Notes under the pieces: model-generated
Told to the model about the DNA's origin: nothing
Seen by the model: the letters and a program-made list of their open reading frames with translations, nothing else
Database searches by the model: none
Shown here: positions 60,951 to 64,000 of the stretch, piece after piece
Layout of the letters: the number at the start of each line of letters is the position of its first letter
Position numbering within the stretch: position 1 is the first letter of the stretch
Assembly: GCA_963718695.1 (NCBI GenBank)
Contig: OY970371.1
Span: 3,224,001 to 3,288,000, forward strand
Source: Manganitrophus sp963718695
GTDB lineage: Bacteria > Nitrospirota > Nitrospiria > SBBL01 > Manganitrophaceae
Length of the DNA: 64,000 bases
Direction of reading: 5' to 3'
Position numbers and translations under genes: made by a program

Positions 60951-61232
60951 TTATACGACCAGATTTCTGTCTTTGATCAACTGTTTTTTAATCATCTGGA
61001 ACATCCTTTGATAATCGACGTTCCCCTGATCGATCTCTTTCTCATAACCTTTCAAAATTTCACGCACCTCGGCATTGAGACGATCTTCGACTTGCAGATC
61101 CTCCAGAATGACCGATTCGATTTTTCCGATCAGGAGTTCTTTTTTGGAAGGAGAGGCGATCAACCCTTCTTTCAGAAGGGTCTCAACCAATATCTTTGAA
61201 AGAGAGGCAACCCGCTCTTTGGCAAGTTTCAT
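60951..61232 (-). CDS. DUF507-family protein, copy A
   Basis: 93 residues, helical (RVASLSKILVETLLKEGLI, IESVILEDLQVEDRLNAEVREILKGYE). Same family layout as copy B. First gene of the operon running to the CDF exporter; the whole set is in one direction with gaps of a few bases or overlaps. Confidence 0.83.
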   Translation of the reverse strand: MKLAKERVASLSKILVETLLKEGLIASPSKKELLIGKIESVILEDLQVEDRLNAEVREILKGYEKEIDQGNVDYQRMFQMIKKQLIKDRNLVV

Positions 61233-61499
61233 CTCGGTAGAATAACAAATGGGTAAGAGGGTGTCAACAAGAGTAGAACACGTGGTATTGAGAACGGCTC
61301 TCGTCGTTTCCCGAGTGCGCAGATCGCACCCTTGTTACTGAACTCTCTAATTGGCTATACTACAGATGAGGCACAATGCTTAAACAAAAAAAGGACTCAA
61401 TCTATTTGTTGACTGATCTGGCAGATTACCCAGACGACTTGAGCATTGTGGGAGGGGGAGGATTCGAAACAAATAAATCCTCTCATGAAGGAGCACGAT

Positions 61500-62159
61500 A
61501 TGAATCGAAAGATATTTTATGCAACACTCTTCCTTCTGTCATTGACGTTAAGACCTGCCTATGCCGCTGATCTCCTCGATCAAGAACCAATCATCGACAC
61601 CCCTGCCGATCGAGACATGCTCGACTCCTCTGCTGATAAAGATAAGGCCGACCCCCCTGCGCGTCAAAGCGATGAATCAACCGGAAATGTCACTGATGAA
61701 TTCCACAGGAGAGTGACAGGGGAGGTCGACCGGCTTGAAGGCGGCATGGTCTTTTTGAAAACCGAGGAAGGAACTGTCCGTAAGTTCGGCGTTAAAGATG
61801 CTAAGAAAGAGGGCCTGAAAGGATTGAAGCCCGGGGACCAGGTCACGATAGAGCTAGATGAAGGGAATGAAATCGCCGACATCCATAAAGAGGCCCAAGT
61901 CGCTGAAGGGAGCCAAAACGGCGCCGATGATGGAAAGGGGGGCTTCTCTCCGGAGAAACACCGCTCGATTACCGGAACACTGGAATCTTTTAACGCGATG
62001 GAAAGAAAAGTGACCATCAAAACGCAAGACGGTCAATCCGAATCATTTGAGCTAAAGAACCCGGCGATCAGCAAACTCACAGGAGTCATGCCCGGAGCCG
62101 ACATTGTCCTTGAAATCGATGAACAAAACCGTGTGATGGACGCCCACGAGCCTTCATAA
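61500..62159 (+). CDS. Exported two-repeat beta-barrel-like protein, copy 1
   Basis: 219 residues from ATG 61500 (AAGGAG upstream; the frame extends to 61446). Signal peptide ending AYAADLLD. Two similar halves: EVDRLEGGMVFLKTEEGTVRKFGV...LKPGDQVTIELDEGNEIADIH and TLESFNAMERKVTIKTQDGQSESFEL...GADIVLEIDEQNRVMDAHEPS, a DUF5666/OB-like pattern. Copy 1 has a longer low-complexity linker after the signal than copy 2. A possible promoter (TTGTTA, 18, TATACT) lies at about 61333-61361. Confidence 0.75.
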   Translation: MNRKIFYATLFLLSLTLRPAYAADLLDQEPIIDTPADRDMLDSSADKDKADPPARQSDESTGNVTDEFHRRVTGEVDRLEGGMVFLKTEEGTVRKFGVKDAKKEGLKGLKPGDQVTIELDEGNEIADIHKEAQVAEGSQNGADDGKGGFSPEKHRSITGTLESFNAMERKVTIKTQDGQSESFELKNPAISKLTGVMPGADIVLEIDEQNRVMDAHEPS

Positions 62160-62217
62160 TGCAGCGTTCCCGGTTAAAGTAGACGAATGGGGGTCCACTC
62201 ATATTAAGGAGCAAGCC

Positions 62218-62799
62218 ATGAATCGAAAGATGTTATATGCAACCCTTTTTCTTCTGTCATTGACAGTGCGGACAACTTATGCGGGTGATCTCCTCGATGG
62301 AGGGCCTAAAATTGACACCCCCGCCAGTCAGAGCGATGAATTACACAGAAACGTGACGGGAGAAGTCGATCGAATTGAGAGCGATATGGTCTTTTTAAAA
62401 ACCGAAGAGGGAACCGTCCGCAATTTCGGTGTCAAAGACGCCAAAAAGGAAGGTCTGAAAAGGCTGAAACCCGGAGATCGCATTACCGTAGAGTTGGATG
62501 AAGGAAATGAAATCGCCGACATCCACAAGGAAGAAAAAGTGGCGGGAGGGGATCAGGACGCCGGTTCCGAAGGGAAAGGCGGCCCTTCTCAGAATAAACA
62601 CCAATCGATCACCGGAACAATCGAGTCTTTTGATGCAGCACAGAAAAAAGTGACCCTCAAAATGGAAGACGGACAATCTAAGTCGTTTGAACTGAAAAAT
62701 CCGGCGATCAGCAAACTCACCGGGGTCGCGCCGGGGACCGAAGTGACTCTTGAAATTGATGAACAAAACCGCGTAATGGACGCCCACAAACCCTCATAA
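62218..62799 (+). CDS. Exported two-repeat beta-barrel-like protein, copy 2
   Basis: 193 residues, ATG 62218 (AAGGAG upstream). Near-duplicate of copy 1: same signal peptide start (MNRKMLYATLFLLSLT) and both halves, but about 26 residues shorter in the N-terminal linker. The stretch GAATGGGGGTCCA follows both stops, so the duplication included 3' flanking DNA. Only copy 2 is followed by the full terminator, so both genes probably share a transcript. Confidence 0.8.
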   Translation: MNRKMLYATLFLLSLTVRTTYAGDLLDGGPKIDTPASQSDELHRNVTGEVDRIESDMVFLKTEEGTVRNFGVKDAKKEGLKRLKPGDRITVELDEGNEIADIHKEEKVAGGDQDAGSEGKGGPSQNKHQSITGTIESFDAAQKKVTLKMEDGQSKSFELKNPAISKLTGVAPGTEVTLEIDEQNRVMDAHKPS

Positions 62800-62827
62800 C
62801 CGGAACATGACGCAACTTCCGTAAGCG

Positions 62828-62863
62828 AATGGGGGTCCAGCAACCATCTTGGGCCCCCATTTT
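62828..62863 (+). terminator. Intrinsic terminator after the duplicated pair
   Basis: AATGGGGGTCC pairs with GGGCCCCCATT across a 12-base loop, followed by TTTT. Confidence 0.75.
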
Positions 62864-62922
62864 AGTGCCCTCCACCTTCTCTTACCGGTGACGTATCTTT
62901 AGCCATTCGGAGAGAATTTCAC

Positions 62923-62998
62923 TTGATGTTTCACCGAACTTTTAGTATGTTTTCTGATTAGTCTTTATCGTCTATTACGCATCACGTTTGATGCGTAA
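62923..62998 (+). promoter_or_regulatory. Promoter and palindromic operator before the LRR gene
   Basis: TTGATG (62923-62928), 17 bases, TATGTT (62946-62951), then TTACGCATC-ACGTTT-GATGCGTAA (62975-62998), a 9-bp-arm perfect palindrome just downstream of the predicted start. Rest of 62864-63121 shows no gene. Confidence 0.5.
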
Positions 62999-63121
62999 AT
63001 CGTCTGATCGACAAGGGAACGGTGTCTTAAGAGCCTCGCCCGAGACCCGTTGAAAGCAGCGCATTTGAGTAAAACCGTTTTTGGACTGGGGCAAACAGCA
63101 GCCCCACGACGCGAGACATCG

Positions 63122-64000
63122 ATGAAACAAACGCAGGGGCCTGAACAAAACAGGCCTCCCCAAAATCAGGCCGGGGGGAAAACCGGACTTTCCCGGCTCT
63201 TTCAACGGGGAATGGCCCTCTTTCTTCATCGGAAAAACCGGACGATCCGATTCCCGGCCGACCGCCCCCTCGGAATCCTCTTCCGAAGAGACCGAAACAG
63301 TCGATCCGAAGATGCTTGGGAGGAAATCGGTCCCGCCTCCGGAGAGATTATGATCCCCACGGATAAAGCGGTTCGTTTGAAGGTCACTTCGGGGGATGGC
63401 GCGCCGGTCGATCTCTCCGCGCTCACCCATTTGAAACCGGACGATCTACAAAGCGTTCGCTTGGAGTATACGAAAATCGCCGATGCGGACTTGGCACATC
63501 TTTGCGGACTGACCGAGCTTAAGGAATTGGAACTGAAAAATACGGCGGTGACCGGGGAAGGATTCGCTCATCTGCGTCATCTCAAAAGCCTGGTCGAGCT
63601 CGGCCTCTGGGAAACCCCGATCGATAACACTGGGCTGCGGTATCTCCAGGATTTCGCATCTCTTCAGGAGCTCGATCTTGGAATGACGCAAGTGACCTGC
63701 TCCGGACTGTCCCATCTTCAAGGGATGCGGAGCCTACGACGGCTGTCGTTGGGAGGAACACAGGTAGGTGATAAAGGGATGGCCTTCTTGCGGGAGCATA
63801 CCGCGCTTCAAGGATTGTTTCTCGGCTGCACCAAAATCAGCGATACGGGACTGGCACAACTTCGCGCGCTTCCCGAACTGCAACAGATCGCCCTGGCCGC
63901 AACGTGGGTGACCGATGAGGGTCTCGGACACCTCAAGCACCTTCAAACCCTGGAATGGCTCTATCTGGGGGGGACCCGGATCAGTGATGCCGGCTTGGCG
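63122..64000 (+). CDS. Leucine-rich-repeat protein (partial, 3' end off window)
   Basis: 293 codons from ATG 63122 and still open at the window end. The first 100 residues are basic/Pro-rich and have no signal peptide. From about residue 105 it consists of LRRs of 23-24 residues of the bacterial type LxxLxLxxTxVTDxGLxxLxxL, e.g. LKELELKNTAVTGEGFAHL and LEWLYLGGTRISDAGLA. At least seven repeats are visible. Likely a protein-protein interaction scaffold. The start is not firm, because no good ribosome site precedes ATG 63122 and an upstream TTG at about 63065 is in frame. Confidence 0.75.
   Translation, partial: MKQTQGPEQNRPPQNQAGGKTGLSRLFQRGMALFLHRKNRTIRFPADRPLGILFRRDRNSRSEDAWEEIGPASGEIMIPTDKAVRLKVTSGDGAPVDLSALTHLKPDDLQSVRLEYTKIADADLAHLCGLTELKELELKNTAVTGEGFAHLRHLKSLVELGLWETPIDNTGLRYLQDFASLQELDLGMTQVTCSGLSHLQGMRSLRRLSLGGTQVGDKGMAFLREHTALQGLFLGCTKISDTGLAQLRALPELQQIALAATWVTDEGLGHLKHLQTLEWLYLGGTRISDAGLA

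Noticed and set aside
61376..61570. 64-codon frame overlapping the start of the first duplicated gene
   Set aside because: Conflicts with the better-supported exported protein at 61500, and lies in its leader.
1..64000. CRISPR array, insertion sequence or prophage
   Set aside because: No regularly spaced direct repeats, transposase, integrase or phage structural genes were seen.

Overview
The window is about 59% GC and comes from a free-living Gram-negative (diderm) bacterium. It has a complete Tol-Pal cluster, many lipobox proteins, an outer-membrane barrel and OmpR-type signalling. Gene content (paired DUF507 genes, ETF-ubiquinone oxidoreductase, SulP, leucine and glutamate dehydrogenases, bacterial LRR and SbsA-Ig surface proteins) fits a Nitrospirota-like or related lineage. 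That placement is inference only, because no rRNA lies in the window. There are no insertion sequences, prophage or CRISPR arrays.

Layout. 1-6.7 kb (minus): tolQ-tolR-tolA-tolB-pal, then a coiled-coil lipoprotein, a second Pal and cpoB. 6.8-7.0 kb: tRNA-Asp and tRNA-Val just upstream. 7.1-13.2 kb (plus): beta-propeller lipoprotein, OmpR-family regulator and kinase, DegP-type protease behind three direct repeats at 11-bp spacing, and a CBS protein. 13.3-15.0 kb (minus): ferritin-like protein, a cysteine-less DUF442-type protein and a TlpA-like thioredoxin. 15.2-17.4 kb: a fusion of an MscS channel with trehalose-6-phosphate synthase. 17.4-20.9 kb (minus): copper-storage protein and a gene train headed by crcB under a fluoride riboswitch. 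21.2-25.5 kb (plus): a frameshifted fibronectin-type protein, then a LuxE-LuxC-aminotransferase operon.

25.6-33.5 kb: Kef-type antiporter, AIM24-like protein, M48 protease, a Fur-family regulator divergent from a SulP transporter, NYN nuclease-like protein and CPBP protease. 33.7-39.9 kb: ETF-QO, a broken PD40-repeat lipoprotein, an SbsA-Ig lipoprotein and an AI-2E-type permease. 40-45.6 kb (minus): hemerythrin, chromate transporter, small exported proteins, PAP2 phosphatase, 3-methyladenine glycosylase and an ankyrin protein. 45.6-49.3 kb: a DUF4157/HET-C effector-like protein, a PD-(D/E)XK-like protein, an AT-richer gap with a small lipoprotein, and a zinc-ribbon protein. 49.6-58.2 kb (minus): vanadium haloperoxidase, an agmatinase-aminotransferase-cupin operon, paired membrane proteins, leucine and glutamate dehydrogenases. 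58.3-61.2 kb (minus): CDF metal exporter, PhnP-like hydrolase, paired DUF507 genes. 61.5-64 kb (plus): a tandem duplication of an exported protein and an LRR protein running off the end.

Most distinctive are the MscS-OtsA fusion (turgor sensing joined to osmolyte synthesis), the LuxE/LuxC/transaminase operon (a plausible acid-to-aldehyde-to-amine route), the fluoride-riboswitch-headed gene train with an outer-membrane barrel, and the DUF4157/HET-C effector-like gene. Several control elements can be read directly: a fluoride riboswitch whose terminator overlaps its aptamer, a PhoB/PhoP-like direct-repeat operator, divergent Fur-family/SulP promoters each carrying the same palindrome, and two apparently leaderless promoters.
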